The notes: a model not told the origin generated them from the letters alone. A DNA stretch of 64,000 bases from UMGS755 sp045652815 (GCA_045652815.1 JAZOLH010000088.1:34665-98664), one strand, 5' to 3'; positions 1 through 9,643 are shown, numbered from the stretch's first letter. A program made the numbers and translations.

Positions 1-346
1 CGCGCTCTACAACAACGCCGATACCCACATATTCAGAGCCGATGAAATTATCAAACTCTTCGCTTTTTTCAGGGGTCATATAGGTAGAATGTTCATCTAA
101 CTGGTCCACCGTTGCCGCAATAATATCTTCCAGCATCTCGGGGTGCTCTTCTAAAACCTTATCGGCAATGGCTTTTATCATGGCTTCGGTATCCATTTCA
201 AACGGATAGTTGAGTTTTAATGTCTCAAACACCATATTGTAATACCATTTTTCAAAGGTGCCGTCACTTTCTGCCGATACGATTCCTGCAGGAATCAGCA
301 TCAAAAACACAAGGATCAGAGCCAGAATCTTTTTAATCTGTTTCAT
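1..346 (-). CDS. S41-family C-terminal processing protease, N-terminal fragment
   Basis: The gene runs off the left edge, so only about 115 N-terminal codons are visible. It starts at ATG 346 with a GGAGGA ribosome site about 7 bases upstream. Residues 1-26 form a signal peptide (Lys-rich start, hydrophobic core, ending near VSA). After it comes a helical N-terminal domain, then the segment DEHSTYMTPEKSEEF followed by GSEYVGIGVVVE. That pair is the usual entry into the PDZ domain of CtpA-type proteases. The serine/lysine catalytic dyad would lie beyond the edge. Family knowledge places such proteases outside the membrane, trimming envelope proteins. It is only 30 bases from the end of argS on the same strand and may be co-transcribed with it. 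Confidence 0.75.
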   Translation of the reverse strand, partial: MKQIKKILALILVFLMLIPAGIVSAESDGTFEKWYYNMVFETLKLNYPFEMDTEAMIKAIADKVLEEHPEMLEDIIAATVDQLDEHSTYMTPEKSEEFDNFIGSEYVGIGVVVER

Positions 347-376
347 AGAACATTCCTCCAAATTTTACGGGGACAA

Positions 377-2068
377 TTACATTTGTTCGGGTGCGGAAAT
401 GGATAACAGACGCAGTACGTTAGCCAGAGCCACTCTTGCGCTGTTACACAAAGCCAGACGGGCATCGGTCAGCGCCTTATCGTCGCTGCTTACCTTGCAA
501 GCCGCATAGAAACCGTGGAATGCCGCCGCCAAATCCATAGCATAGCGGGTCATCAGGCTGGGCTCACGCAGAGTTGCCGCCTGACGAATGGTTTCGGGGA
601 AGTCCGCCAGTTTTTTCATCAAATCAACTTCCTGCTCGGTACAGAGTAAGGAAGCATCAATCTCTTGAATGGGTTTCACGCTAACGCCCTGCTCAGACAG
701 AAGACGAATGATACTGCAGATACGAGCGTGGGCATACTGCACATAGAAAACAGGGTTATCGTTAGACTGCTGAACAGCCAAATCCAAGTCAAAGTCAAAA
801 TGGCTGTTAGCCTGACGCATATTGAAGAAGAAACGTGCCGCATCGATACTGGTTTCTTCCAACAAATCTTTTAAGGTGATGGATTTACCGGTACGTTTGG
901 ACATACGAACAACCTCGCCGCCGGATACTAAACGCACCAGCTGCATCAGGATAATTTCCAAACGTTCGGGCTCAATGCCGAGAGCCGCCAGAGCGCTCTT
1001 TAAGCGCGCCACGTGACCGTGATGGTCAGCACCCCAGATGTTGATAACCGTATCAAATCCACGGTCAACAAATTTGTTTTTATGGTAGGCAATATCCACC
1101 GCATAGTAAGTTAAAAATCCGTTCTGACGAACTAAAACTTCATCTTTTTCTTCGCCAAATTCGGTGGCGCGGAACCAGATGGCGCCTTCTTTTTCGTAAG
1201 CATAGCCTTTATCCATGAGTTCCTGCACGGTTTTGCGTGCTTCACCGTTTTCGTGGAGAACACTTTCACGGAACCAGATGTCGTAATAAATTCTGTATTT
1301 TTCAAGGTCTGCCTTTAAGTCTTCCACATTCTTTTCCAGAGAGAAAGCCACCAGTTCAGCCTTTCTTTCCTCGTGAGAGAGAGATAAAAGGTCTTTGCCA
1401 ACGGTATCAATGTAAGCCTGCGCACGCTGGCGGATGTCGTCACCGTGGTAGCCATCTTCAGGGAATTCGATGGCATCTTCGCCCTGCAGAATCTGAATGT
1501 AACGAGCCTCTAAGGATTTGCCGAATTTTTCAATCTGATTGCCCGCATCGTTTACATAGAATTCACGGGTTACATCGTAGCCCGCCCAGTCCATAACCTC
1601 TGCCAGACAGTCGCCCAGCGCACCGCCACGAGCGTTACCCATATGCATGGGGCCTGTAGGGTTTGCGCTGACAAATTCAACCATAACCTTTTTACCTTCG
1701 CCCACATTGATGCGACCGAAGTTTTCACCTTCTGCTTCAATAACGGACAGGATTTCGGTAATCCAGCCCTTTTGCAGACGGAAGTTAATAAAGCCTGCAC
1801 CTGCCACTTCGCAGGATGCAATGGCTGTGCCTTCTGTGTTTAAATGTGCCACGATAGCATCGGCAATCTGTCGGGGTGCTTTTTTGGCCTGACGGGCAAG
1901 GAGCATCGCCGCATTCACTGCAAAGTCACCGTGTTCCTTTTCTCTGGGTTCTTCAATCACATAATCGGGGATTTCTTCAAAGGAAAAATCACCTGCCGCT
2001 TTGGCTGCAGCAAGAGCTTCATCCACCTTATCCCTGATGCTTTTCTTTATACTTTCGTAAATTGTCAC
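377..2068 (-). CDS. argS: Arginyl-tRNA synthetase
   Basis: This 563-residue class I synthetase charges tRNA-Arg with arginine in the cytoplasm. The N-terminal Arg-tRNA recognition domain (about 1-95) contains EKEHGDFAVNAAM. The Rossmann core carries the HIGH-type motif in SANPTGPMHMGNARGG (about 133-148). The KMSKS-equivalent RMSKRTG is near residue 390, and the C-terminal DALR anticodon-binding domain ends the protein. Length is normal for the family. The start is GTG at 2068, whose last two bases share the TGA stop of the upstream DUF1934 gene (GTGA overlap), which implies translational coupling. It is the last gene of the ddl-murI-DUF1934-argS operon. Confidence 0.97.
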   Translation of the reverse strand: MTIYESIKKSIRDKVDEALAAAKAAGDFSFEEIPDYVIEEPREKEHGDFAVNAAMLLARQAKKAPRQIADAIVAHLNTEGTAIASCEVAGAGFINFRLQKGWITEILSVIEAEGENFGRINVGEGKKVMVEFVSANPTGPMHMGNARGGALGDCLAEVMDWAGYDVTREFYVNDAGNQIEKFGKSLEARYIQILQGEDAIEFPEDGYHGDDIRQRAQAYIDTVGKDLLSLSHEERKAELVAFSLEKNVEDLKADLEKYRIYYDIWFRESVLHENGEARKTVQELMDKGYAYEKEGAIWFRATEFGEEKDEVLVRQNGFLTYYAVDIAYHKNKFVDRGFDTVINIWGADHHGHVARLKSALAALGIEPERLEIILMQLVRLVSGGEVVRMSKRTGKSITLKDLLEETSIDAARFFFNMRQANSHFDFDLDLAVQQSNDNPVFYVQYAHARICSIIRLLSEQGVSVKPIQEIDASLLCTEQEVDLMKKLADFPETIRQAATLREPSLMTRYAMDLAAAFHGFYAACKVSSDDKALTDARLALCNSARVALANVLRLLSISAPEQM

Positions 2069-2496
2069 GCCTGATTCTCCACCTTCCTGATTGTTAAGTG
2101 CAAGCCGTTATGCACGGGCATGCTGTTATTTAATTCCACCATGTAACTAAGGTCAATTTCGCCGCCATCATCGTCGATGTCCACCGTCATACTGTTGGTG
2201 GTAACACCCACATTCAAAGAGCCGAAAGGTGTTTCATAGTGGCCAATATATTTCTTTTCTTTTTCAAATACCATCTGAGAGTTTGACTTGCCGAAACGAA
2301 TCATTGAAACACAGTCATCCTTGATTTTAAGTGTGGTGGTTGTGCCCTCGTAACCGGTCAGTTCCGTACCCTCATAGGTGATGTAATATTTACCGTCTCG
2401 TTTTGTATATTTACCCAGCGTTGTCAGTTCATAGGTATCGGTTTCACCATCTACCTGCTGACTGCCGCTTAAGGTAATCAGTGCGTTTGTTTCCAT
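2065..2496 (-). CDS. DUF1934 (YwiB-like) beta-barrel protein
   Basis: A 143-residue cytoplasmic protein made almost wholly of alternating polar and hydrophobic beta strands, with no signal peptide or membrane segment. The order of motifs (YITYEGTELTGYEGTTTTLKI, a GKSNSQMVFEKEKKY strand, YETPFGSLNVGV) fits DUF1934, a lipocalin-like small barrel found in Firmicutes. Its biochemical function is unknown. The AAGGGGGG ribosome site upstream of ATG 2496 is strong. Its stop overlaps the argS start by four bases, a neighbourhood commonly seen for this family, and it follows murI by 27 bases. Confidence 0.85.
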   Translation of the reverse strand: METNALITLSGSQQVDGETDTYELTTLGKYTKRDGKYYITYEGTELTGYEGTTTTLKIKDDCVSMIRFGKSNSQMVFEKEKKYIGHYETPFGSLNVGVTTNSMTVDIDDDGGEIDLSYMVELNNSMPVHNGLHLTIRKVENQA

Positions 2497-2523
2497 AATG
2501 GCCCCCCTTTGCTACTTAAACGC

Positions 2524-3339
2524 TTAAATTGTATATTGTTCAATATCAACCCGCTGCACAAAACCTTCCAGTTCTCTTTCCAAAAAGGCTGAGCCGGTTT
2601 TCACAAAGCCCGCAGGGTTATCACTAACAAAAAACTTATATTGTTGCTCTTTCACTTCGCCTGCCAAAGCATCGTTCTTTTCAAGATATGCTTTAATTTC
2701 TTCTGCCGCACAAACACCGGGGTCGATGAGAGTTACATCCTCGCCAACCACTTTTGTGATTACATTTTTAAGCAGAGGATAATGGGTGCAACCTAAAATT
2801 AAGGTGTCAACCCCTGCCTCGCAGATGGGTGCTAAATATTCTTTTGCGGTCAGGTAAGCCACTTCACTGTCAGCAAAACCGCTTTCCACCAGATGCACAA
2901 ACAAGGGGCAAGATTTTGCCGCAGTGACAATGCTGTTATCAATGGTTGCAATATGGCGACGGTAAGCCTCAGAGCGAATGGTGCCTGTTGTGCCAATCAC
3001 ACCGATTTTTCCGTTTTTCGTTGCACGCACAGCCGCCTGTGCTGCAGGTTCAATCACGCCCATAACGGGCACATCATAGTCTCCTGCAATGTGAGGCAGA
3101 GCGGTTGAACTGGCTGTGCCGCAGGCGGCAACAATCAGTTTCAAATCAAAGGTGTTCAGAAAATTGATGTCACTTTTTGTGTATTTAATAACGGTTTCCA
3201 CGGATTTGCTTCCGTAGGGAATGCGGCCCGTATCACCGAAATAAACGATGGATTCGCCCGGCAAAAGGCGCATAAGCTCTTTCATAACCGTGAGCCCGCC
3301 AAGCCCCGAATCAAACAGACCAATCCTTCTGTTATCCAT
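2524..3339 (-). CDS. murI: Glutamate racemase
   Basis: A 271-residue cofactor-independent racemase that makes D-glutamate for peptidoglycan. The N-terminal FDSGLGGLTV and GDTGRIPYGSKS motifs form the substrate pocket. The two catalytic cysteines are visible in AACGTASS (about residue 73) and LILGCTHYPLL (about 184). The first motif is usually CNTAS; here Asn is replaced by Gly (CGTAS), a modest departure next to the catalytic Cys. Length is normal. It lies 11 bases downstream of ddl and 27 upstream of the DUF1934 gene, so two cell-wall amino-acid enzymes share one transcript. Confidence 0.95.
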   Translation of the reverse strand: MDNRRIGLFDSGLGGLTVMKELMRLLPGESIVYFGDTGRIPYGSKSVETVIKYTKSDINFLNTFDLKLIVAACGTASSTALPHIAGDYDVPVMGVIEPAAQAAVRATKNGKIGVIGTTGTIRSEAYRRHIATIDNSIVTAAKSCPLFVHLVESGFADSEVAYLTAKEYLAPICEAGVDTLILGCTHYPLLKNVITKVVGEDVTLIDPGVCAAEEIKAYLEKNDALAGEVKEQQYKFFVSDNPAGFVKTGSAFLERELEGFVQRVDIEQYTI

Positions 3340-3350
3340 AGCGCTTCCTC

Positions 3351-4391
3351 CTACGCCAGTTCAATAAGTTTGGTTAATAATTCTGTGTAAGAAAGACCGG
3401 ATGCATCCCACAGCATGGGGTACATACTGATATCGGTAAATCCGGGCAGAGTGTTGATTTCGTTCAGCATCACATCGCCGGTTTTTCTGTCTAAGAAAAA
3501 GTCAACACGAGCAAGACCTGTACAGTCGGTTGCGGCAAAAGCACGACAAGCCAGATCACGAATTTTTTCGGATACATCAGCCGGCAGGTTTGCGGGAATT
3601 TCAGGATGTGCGGTGTTGCTTACGTATTTGGTAGCGTAGTCGTACATACCTTCTTTCACAATTTCACCCACGCAGGATGCCTCGGGTGCCCAGGTGTGAC
3701 CCAGTACAGCACATTCCAGTTCTCTTGCATCAATGCAACGTTCGATTAAAATCTTGTCATCCTCTTTTGCGGCAACTTCCAGCGCTTTTACCAGTTCTTC
3801 TTTACCCGAAACTAAGGAAACACCAACGGAAGAACCTGCCTTAGAGGGTTTTACCACCACATCATAGCCAAAGGATGCTTCAATCTGATTATGTACCGCT
3901 TCTACGTCGTAATCCTTCCAAACAAAGAAGCCATCGGTTACGGGGATGCCTGCTTTAGAGAGCATTTCTTTGGTGGCAACCTTATCCATACATAAGGAAG
4001 AACCCAAAATACCGGGGCCCACAAAGGGGATGCCTGCCAAGGTTAACAGACCCTGAACGGTACCATCTTCACCGTTTTTACCGTGAAGAACGGGAAACAC
4101 AACATCAATGTGTGTAATGGAATAATCACCATTTTTGTTAAAGGCCAGAAAACCGTGATGCTTCGGGTCGGGCGAGAGAACGCAGATTTTGTTGCGTCTG
4201 TCTTCCCAAGCACCTGTCTTGATTTCTTCAGCGGTTGCCTTGGTTTCGTACCAGCGACCTTCTTTTGTGATACCAACGGTAATCACGTTGTATTTATTTC
4301 TGTCAATCCGGCTGACAACATTGCTTGCCGACACTCTGGAAACTTCGTGTTCAGAAGATTTGCCGCCGAATAAAACGCATACTGTTTTCAT
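3351..4391 (-). CDS. ddl: D-alanine--D-alanine ligase
   Basis: A 346-residue ATP-grasp ligase joining two D-alanines for the cell-wall pentapeptide. The N-terminal domain begins VCVLFGGKSSEHEVS, the signature of the family. The central domain has KPSKAGSSVGVS (ATP-binding loop). The C-terminal grasp domain has ARVDFFLD and LNEINTLPGFT, which contain the Mg-binding Glu/Asn. Start ATG 4391 has a GGAGGA site. It is the first gene of the four-gene minus-strand operon; the promoter at 4451-4479 lies just upstream. The family also contains D-Ala-D-Lac ligases, but nothing visible suggests a resistance-type enzyme. Confidence 0.95.
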   Translation of the reverse strand: MKTVCVLFGGKSSEHEVSRVSASNVVSRIDRNKYNVITVGITKEGRWYETKATAEEIKTGAWEDRRNKICVLSPDPKHHGFLAFNKNGDYSITHIDVVFPVLHGKNGEDGTVQGLLTLAGIPFVGPGILGSSLCMDKVATKEMLSKAGIPVTDGFFVWKDYDVEAVHNQIEASFGYDVVVKPSKAGSSVGVSLVSGKEELVKALEVAAKEDDKILIERCIDARELECAVLGHTWAPEASCVGEIVKEGMYDYATKYVSNTAHPEIPANLPADVSEKIRDLACRAFAATDCTGLARVDFFLDRKTGDVMLNEINTLPGFTDISMYPMLWDASGLSYTELLTKLIELA

Positions 4392-4450
4392 ACCAAATCA
4401 TCCTCCTGCTGACATTAATTTTTGGAGATAGATATACCATCTTATTTTAT

Positions 4451-4479
4451 ATAATACTATGAAAACAAGGCAATTTCAA
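4451..4479 (-). promoter_or_regulatory. Promoter of ddl-murI-DUF1934-argS operon
   Basis: Read on the minus strand, a TTGAAA -35 (4474-4479) is followed by a 17-base spacer and a TATTAT -10 (4451-4456). It sits 60 bases before the ddl start and is divergent from the pgk promoter. Confidence 0.7.
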
Positions 4480-4668
4480 TACATTTTTGCAAATTGTCAA
4501 AATTTTTTAACATTATAATATATTTTAATATAATATAGCAGCGAAAAATAATCGATTTTTTTGCCTTCGGACCCGCATTTTCATCGGTTTTTCTGCGATT
4601 TGGTATAAAGTACCTAAAAGGAAAGTGAAAAATCTACGGAATTTAACAAAAATTTATCAAACTTTCTC

Positions 4669-4697
4669 TTGCAACTTGACGGAAAATCTTATATAAT
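4669..4697 (+). promoter_or_regulatory. Promoter of glycolytic operon
   Basis: TTGCAA (4669-4674), a 17-base spacer and a perfect TATAAT (4692-4697) lie 35 bases before pgk. The rest of the 340-base gap between ddl and pgk is AT-rich and shows no gene or riboswitch that I can recognise. GAGGTG at 4718-4723 is the pgk ribosome site. Confidence 0.8.
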
Positions 4698-4731
4698 ATA
4701 AGGGTATATATTATAATGAGGTGATTTGACT

Positions 4732-5913
4732 ATGTTAAAAACAGTTGAAGACATTCAGGTAAAAGGAAAAAAGGTCCTGGTTCGTTGCGACTTTAACGTT
4801 CCCATGGACGATGCTGGCAACATCACAAACGATAACCGTATCGTTGGTGCTCTGCCCACAATCAAATACTTAGTTGAAAACGGTGCAAAGGTTATCCTCT
4901 GCTCTCATATGGGTCGTCCCAAGGGCGAATTCAATATGAAGTTCAGCTTGGCTCCCGTTGCAAAACGTCTGGCAGAACTGTTAGGCCGCGAAGTTAAAAT
5001 GGCTGCTGATGTTGTTGGCGAAAGTGCAAAAGCACTGACCGCTGATATGGCAGACGGCGAAATCGTTCTTTTAGAAAACGTTCGTTTCCACGCTGAAGAA
5101 ACCAAGAACGTTCCCGAATTCTCCAAACAGCTGGCAGATTTAGCTGAAATCTTTGTTAACGATGCTTTCGGTACCGCACACAGAGCACATTCTTCCACCG
5201 CAGGCGTTGCTGACTATCTGCCCGCAGTTGCAGGCTACCTGATTCAGAAAGAAATCGATGTTATGGGTGGCGCATTAGAATCTGCTGAAAGACCTTTCGT
5301 TGCTATCTTGGGCGGCGCAAAAGTTAAAGATAAAATCGGCGTTATCAACAACCTGCTGAACAAGGTTGACACCATCATCATCGGTGGCGGTATGGCTTAC
5401 ACCTTTGCAAAAGCACAGGGTGGTCAGATTGGTAACTCCTTAGTTGACGAAGAACGTCTGGCTTACTCCTTAGAAGTTATGGAACTGGCTAAAGAAAAAG
5501 GCGTTAAACTGCTGCTGCCCGTTGACAACGTTGCAGGTAACGAATTCTCCAACGATTCTGCGCAGCAGGTTTGCGAAGCAGGTAACATCCCCGATGGTTG
5601 GGAAGGTATGGACATTGGTCCTAAGACCATTGAACTGTTCTCCAACGAAATCAAAAACGCTAAGACTGTTATCTGGAATGGTCCCATGGGCGTATTTGAA
5701 TTCCCCAATTTTGCAAAAGGTACCATCGCAGTTGCTGAAGCAGTTGCTGAAGCAGACGCTGTAACCATTATCGGTGGTGGTGACTCTGCCGCTGCTGTTA
5801 CAAACCTTGGCTTTGCTGATAAAATGACTCACATCTCCACCGGTGGCGGTGCAAGTCTTGAATTCTTAGAAGGTCTGGAACTGCCCGGTGTTGCTTGCCT
5901 GGGCAAGAAATAA
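4732..5913 (+). CDS. pgk: Phosphoglycerate kinase
   Basis: A 393-residue glycolytic kinase transferring phosphate from 1,3-bisphosphoglycerate to ADP. The N-domain shows VRCDFNVPMD and CSHMGRPKG (substrate-binding Asp, Asn, Arg). The C-domain shows ILGGAKVKDKI and IIGGGDSAAAV (nucleotide site). I place the start at ATG 4732, 8 bases after GAGGTG; an in-frame TTG six bases earlier is too close to the ribosome site. It is the first gene of pgk-tpiA-gpmI-eno. Codon use is narrow (GAA, GTT and CTG favoured), as expected for strong expression. The gene for glyceraldehyde-3-phosphate dehydrogenase, often first in this operon, is absent here. Confidence 0.98.
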   Translation: MLKTVEDIQVKGKKVLVRCDFNVPMDDAGNITNDNRIVGALPTIKYLVENGAKVILCSHMGRPKGEFNMKFSLAPVAKRLAELLGREVKMAADVVGESAKALTADMADGEIVLLENVRFHAEETKNVPEFSKQLADLAEIFVNDAFGTAHRAHSSTAGVADYLPAVAGYLIQKEIDVMGGALESAERPFVAILGGAKVKDKIGVINNLLNKVDTIIIGGGMAYTFAKAQGGQIGNSLVDEERLAYSLEVMELAKEKGVKLLLPVDNVAGNEFSNDSAQQVCEAGNIPDGWEGMDIGPKTIELFSNEIKNAKTVIWNGPMGVFEFPNFAKGTIAVAEAVAEADAVTIIGGGDSAAAVTNLGFADKMTHISTGGGASLEFLEGLELPGVACLGKK

Positions 5914-5940
5914 GTTTTACAATCGAAAGGATTTGAAATC

Positions 5941-6687
5941 ATGAGACAGACAGTTGCAGCAGGTAACTGGAAAATGAACAAAACCCCGTCTGAAACCACA
6001 GCGCTGATTAACGAACTGGCGCCCCTGGTAAAAGACGCTAAAAACAAAATCATCGTTTGCCCCACCGCAGTTTGTCTGCCCGCTGCAGTAGAAGCTGCAA
6101 AAGGCACAAACATCTTAGTTGGTGCGCAGAATCTTCACTTTGAAGATAAAGGCGCATTCACCGGTGAAATTTCCGCAGATATGCTTTTGGATCTGGGCAT
6201 CAAATATGTTATCATCGGTCATAGCGAACGTCGTCAGTACTTTGCTGAAACCGACGAAACTGTTAACAAAAAAGTGTTAAAAGCGCTGGAAAAAGGCCTC
6301 TGCCCCATCATCTGCGTAGGCGAAAGCTTAGAACAGCGTGAACAGGGCGTAACATCCGATTTAGTTCGCATGCAGGTTAAAATCGCTCTGCAGGGCGTAT
6401 CCGCCGATGACGCTAAAGGCGTTATCATCGCTTACGAACCCATCTGGGCAATCGGTACCGGCAAAACCGCTACTACCGAACAGGCAGAAGAAGTTTGCAA
6501 AACCATCCGCGAATGTATCGCAGAGGTTTACTCTGCTGACGTTGCTGAAGAAGTTATCATTCAGTACGGTGGTTCTGTTAACGCAGGCAACAGCGCTGAA
6601 CTGTTTGCACAGGCAAACATCGATGGCGGCTTAGTTGGCGGCGCAAGCTTAAAAGCAGCAGATTTCTCTGTAATCGCTAACTCTTAA
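5941..6687 (+). CDS. tpiA: Triose-phosphate isomerase
   Basis: A 248-residue TIM barrel interconverting dihydroxyacetone phosphate and glyceraldehyde 3-phosphate. AGNWKMNKT supplies the catalytic Lys, IIGHSERRQYF the catalytic His and AYEPIWAIGTG the catalytic Glu at the start of loop 6. QYGGSVNAGN forms the phosphate-binding loop. Length and order are standard. It follows pgk by 27 bases with an AAAGGAT ribosome site. Confidence 0.98.
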   Translation: MRQTVAAGNWKMNKTPSETTALINELAPLVKDAKNKIIVCPTAVCLPAAVEAAKGTNILVGAQNLHFEDKGAFTGEISADMLLDLGIKYVIIGHSERRQYFAETDETVNKKVLKALEKGLCPIICVGESLEQREQGVTSDLVRMQVKIALQGVSADDAKGVIIAYEPIWAIGTGKTATTEQAEEVCKTIRECIAEVYSADVAEEVIIQYGGSVNAGNSAELFAQANIDGGLVGGASLKAADFSVIANS

Positions 6688-6709
6688 TCCTAAACATAGG
6701 AGATTGAAA

Positions 6710-8233
6710 ATGAAAAAACCTTTACTTCTTTGTATCTTAGATGGCTACGGTACCAATCCTGCCAAGGATGGTAACGCCATTTATGCGGCAAAAACACCTT
6801 ATATGGACAAGTTGCTCGCCGAATGCCCCAATACCTTATTGGATGCTTCCGGTATGGCAGTTGGTCTGCCCGACGGTCAGATGGGTAACTCCGAAGTTGG
6901 TCATACCAACATCGGCGCAGGCCGCATTGTGTATCAGGAACTGACCCGTATCACCAAATCCATTGCAGATGGCGACTTCTTCACAAATGAAGCACTGCTG
7001 GCTGCTATTAATAACTGCAAGGCAAAGAACTCTGCCCTGCACATTATGGGTCTTTTATCTGATGGTGGTGTACATAGCCACATTAACCACATTTACGGTT
7101 TAGTTGAACTGGCAAAACGTGAAGGCCTTTCCAAGGTCTTCATTCATTGCTTCTTAGACGGTCGTGATGTACCCCCCGCTTCCGGCAAGGATTTTGTGGA
7201 AACTATGTTCTACAAATTAAAGGATATGGGTTGCGGCAAAATTGCTTCCGTTATGGGTCGTTACTATGCGATGGACCGTGACAATCGTTGGGAACGTGTT
7301 GAAAAGGCATATAATGCTATGGTGCTGGGCGTAGGTGAAGAATGCCATTGCCCCGTTGCCGCTGTACAGGCATCTTACGATGCTGATGTGACCGACGAAT
7401 TCGTTGTGCCCGTTGTCATTACTAAAGACGGTGCACCTATCGGCACAATCGCCGATGGCGACAGCGTAATTTTCGCTAACTTCCGTCCCGACCGTGCCAG
7501 AGAAATCACCCGTACATTAGTTGACCCCGAATTCGATGGTTTTGCCAGAGAATTCTTAAATCTGCATTATGTTTGTATGACTCAGTACGATAAAACAATG
7601 CCGAATGTAGACGTTGCTTTCCGTCCCCAGACTCTGGAAAACACCTTTGGTGATTACATCGCTAAAAAAGGTCTTTCCCAGCTTCGTATTGCGGAAACCG
7701 AAAAGTATGCTCACGTAACCTTCTTCTTCAATGGCGGCGTTGAAGCCACCTCCGAAGGTGAAGATAGAGCACTCGTTGCGTCTCCCAAGGTTGCGACTTA
7801 TGACTTAAAGCCCGAAATGAGCGCTGTTGAAGTGACTGAAGAAGCACTGGCTCGTATCGCGTCTGACAAATATGATGTTATTATCTTAAACTTCGCCAAC
7901 TGCGATATGGTTGGTCACACCGGCGTATTCTCCGCCGCTGTTACCGCTGTTGAAACGGTTGACACCTGCATGAAACGTGTGATTGAAGCCATCACCGAAA
8001 AAGGCGGCGTAGCACTGGTTACTGCCGACCACGGTAATGCCGATCAGATGGTTGACCCCGAAAATGGCGAAACCTTCACCGCGCACACCACCTTCCCCGT
8101 ACCCTTCATCGTTGTGGGCAAAGATGTGGCTCTGCGTGATGGCGGTTGCTTAGCTGATATTGCACCCACCATGCTGCAGTTATTAGAACTGCCCCAGCCC
8201 AGTGAAATGACAGGCAAAAGCCTGCTTGTTTAA
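6710..8233 (+). CDS. gpmI: 2,3-bisphosphoglycerate-independent phosphoglycerate mutase
   Basis: A 507-residue Mn-dependent mutase converting 3- to 2-phosphoglycerate. It opens with LCILDGYGTNPAKDGNAI (metal-binding Asp). The phosphoserine loop is in MGNSEVGHTNIGAGR, and the C-terminal metal site includes NCDMVGHTG and TADHGNADQM. I choose ATG 6710, six bases after AGGAGA; an upstream in-frame TTG overlaps that site. Third gene of the glycolytic operon, 22 bases after tpiA. Confidence 0.97.
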   Translation: MKKPLLLCILDGYGTNPAKDGNAIYAAKTPYMDKLLAECPNTLLDASGMAVGLPDGQMGNSEVGHTNIGAGRIVYQELTRITKSIADGDFFTNEALLAAINNCKAKNSALHIMGLLSDGGVHSHINHIYGLVELAKREGLSKVFIHCFLDGRDVPPASGKDFVETMFYKLKDMGCGKIASVMGRYYAMDRDNRWERVEKAYNAMVLGVGEECHCPVAAVQASYDADVTDEFVVPVVITKDGAPIGTIADGDSVIFANFRPDRAREITRTLVDPEFDGFAREFLNLHYVCMTQYDKTMPNVDVAFRPQTLENTFGDYIAKKGLSQLRIAETEKYAHVTFFFNGGVEATSEGEDRALVASPKVATYDLKPEMSAVEVTEEALARIASDKYDVIILNFANCDMVGHTGVFSAAVTAVETVDTCMKRVIEAITEKGGVALVTADHGNADQMVDPENGETFTAHTTFPVPFIVVGKDVALRDGGCLADIAPTMLQLLELPQPSEMTGKSLLV

Positions 8234-8268
8234 TCAAAAATTAAATTATTATAGGAGGAATTCACACA

Positions 8269-9585
8269 ATGAAACAGTACATTGAAATTATTGATGTAGT
8301 GGCAAGAGAAATCCTGGACTCCAGAGGCAATCCGACCGTTGAGGTTGAGGTTTACACTGAAGATGGCTATGTTGGCCGTGCTTCCGTTCCCTCCGGTGCT
8401 TCCACAGGTGCTTTCGAAGCAGTTGAACTGCGCGATGGCGACAAGAGCAAATATTTAGGTAAAGGCGTTCAGCAGGCTGTTGACAATGTTAACGGTGAAA
8501 TCGCTGAAGCTGTTATCGGTATGAACGTTTTAGATCAGGTTGCTATTGACCGCACCATGATCGCTTTAGACGGTACCCCCAACAAAGGTCGTCTGGGCGC
8601 AAACGCAATCCTCGGCGTATCTTTAGCATGTGCTAAAGCTGCTGCTGAATGCTTAGGCGTTAGCCTGTACAACTACATTGGTGGTTGCAACGCTAAAACT
8701 TTCCCCGTTCCTATGATGAACATCATCAACGGTGGTAAACACGCTGACAACAGCGTTAACATTCAGGAATTCATGATCATGCCCGTTGGTGCTACTTCTT
8801 TCCGTGAAGCACTCAGATGGTGTGCAGAAGTTTTCCACAACTTAAAAACCGTATTAAAAGGCAAAGGCTACAGCACCGCTGTTGGTGACGAAGGTGGTTT
8901 CGCTCCCAACTTAAAGAGCGACGAAGAAGCTATTCAGGTTATTCTGGAAGCTGTTGAACTGGCTGGCTTCAAACCCGGCGCAGACTTCACAATCGCTATC
9001 GACGCTGCTGCAACCGAAATGTTCGAAGAAGCTAAGAAGATCGGTAAAGACGGTTACTACTTCTGGAAGACCGATATCTTCATGACTCGTGACGAAATCG
9101 TTGCTTTCTGGGAAGATCTGGCTGCTAAATACCCCATCATCTCCTTAGAAGACGGTGTTGCTGAAGAAGACTGGGATGCTTGGAAAATCCTGACCGACAA
9201 ACTGGGCGACAAGATCCAGCTGGTTGGTGACGACCTGTTCGTAACCAATACCGAACGCTTAAAGAAAGGTATTGAACTGGGCGTTGCAAACTCCATCTTA
9301 ATCAAAGTTAACCAGATCGGTACTCTGACCGAAACTCTGGAAGCTATTGAAACCGCTAACCGTGCCGGTTACACCGCTGTAACCTCTCACAGAAGTGGTG
9401 AAACCGAAGATGCTACCATCGCTGACATCGCAGTTGCTACCAACTCCGGTCAGATCAAAACCGGTGCACCTTCCAGAACCGACCGTGTTGCTAAGTACAA
9501 CCAGTTACTCCGCATTGAAGAAGAATTGGGTGACATTGCTTACTATCCCGGTATCAATGCTTGGTTCAACCTGAAGAATAAATAA
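8269..9585 (+). CDS. eno: Enolase
   Basis: A 438-residue enolase forming phosphoenolpyruvate. SGASTGAFEAVELRD (mobile loop), VGDEGGFAPN, the Mg ligands in SLEDGVAEEDWD and VGDDLFVTN, and SHRSGETEDATIAD (catalytic Lys region and signature) are all present. Last gene of the operon, 35 bases after gpmI, and followed by a strong terminator at 9603-9640. Confidence 0.98.
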   Translation: MKQYIEIIDVVAREILDSRGNPTVEVEVYTEDGYVGRASVPSGASTGAFEAVELRDGDKSKYLGKGVQQAVDNVNGEIAEAVIGMNVLDQVAIDRTMIALDGTPNKGRLGANAILGVSLACAKAAAECLGVSLYNYIGGCNAKTFPVPMMNIINGGKHADNSVNIQEFMIMPVGATSFREALRWCAEVFHNLKTVLKGKGYSTAVGDEGGFAPNLKSDEEAIQVILEAVELAGFKPGADFTIAIDAAATEMFEEAKKIGKDGYYFWKTDIFMTRDEIVAFWEDLAAKYPIISLEDGVAEEDWDAWKILTDKLGDKIQLVGDDLFVTNTERLKKGIELGVANSILIKVNQIGTLTETLEAIETANRAGYTAVTSHRSGETEDATIADIAVATNSGQIKTGAPSRTDRVAKYNQLLRIEEELGDIAYYPGINAWFNLKNK

Positions 9586-9602
9586 TCTTTTATTCAAAAT
9601 AA

Positions 9603-9640
9603 AAACCCCCGCAGGATAATCCTGCGGGGGTTTATTTTTT
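9603..9640 (+). terminator. Terminator of glycolytic operon
   Basis: A 14-bp stem (AAACCCCCGCAGGA, 9603-9616, with its complement 9620-9633), a 3-base loop and a T-rich tail. The flanking A run also lets it serve the convergent SLH-protein gene. Confidence 0.9.
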
Positions 9641-9643
9641 TAT

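Noticed and set aside
4905..5832. Antisense frames of 97-120 codons inside pgk
   Set aside because: Long antisense frames are expected from the biased codon use of this highly expressed gene; none has a ribosome site or protein-like sequence.
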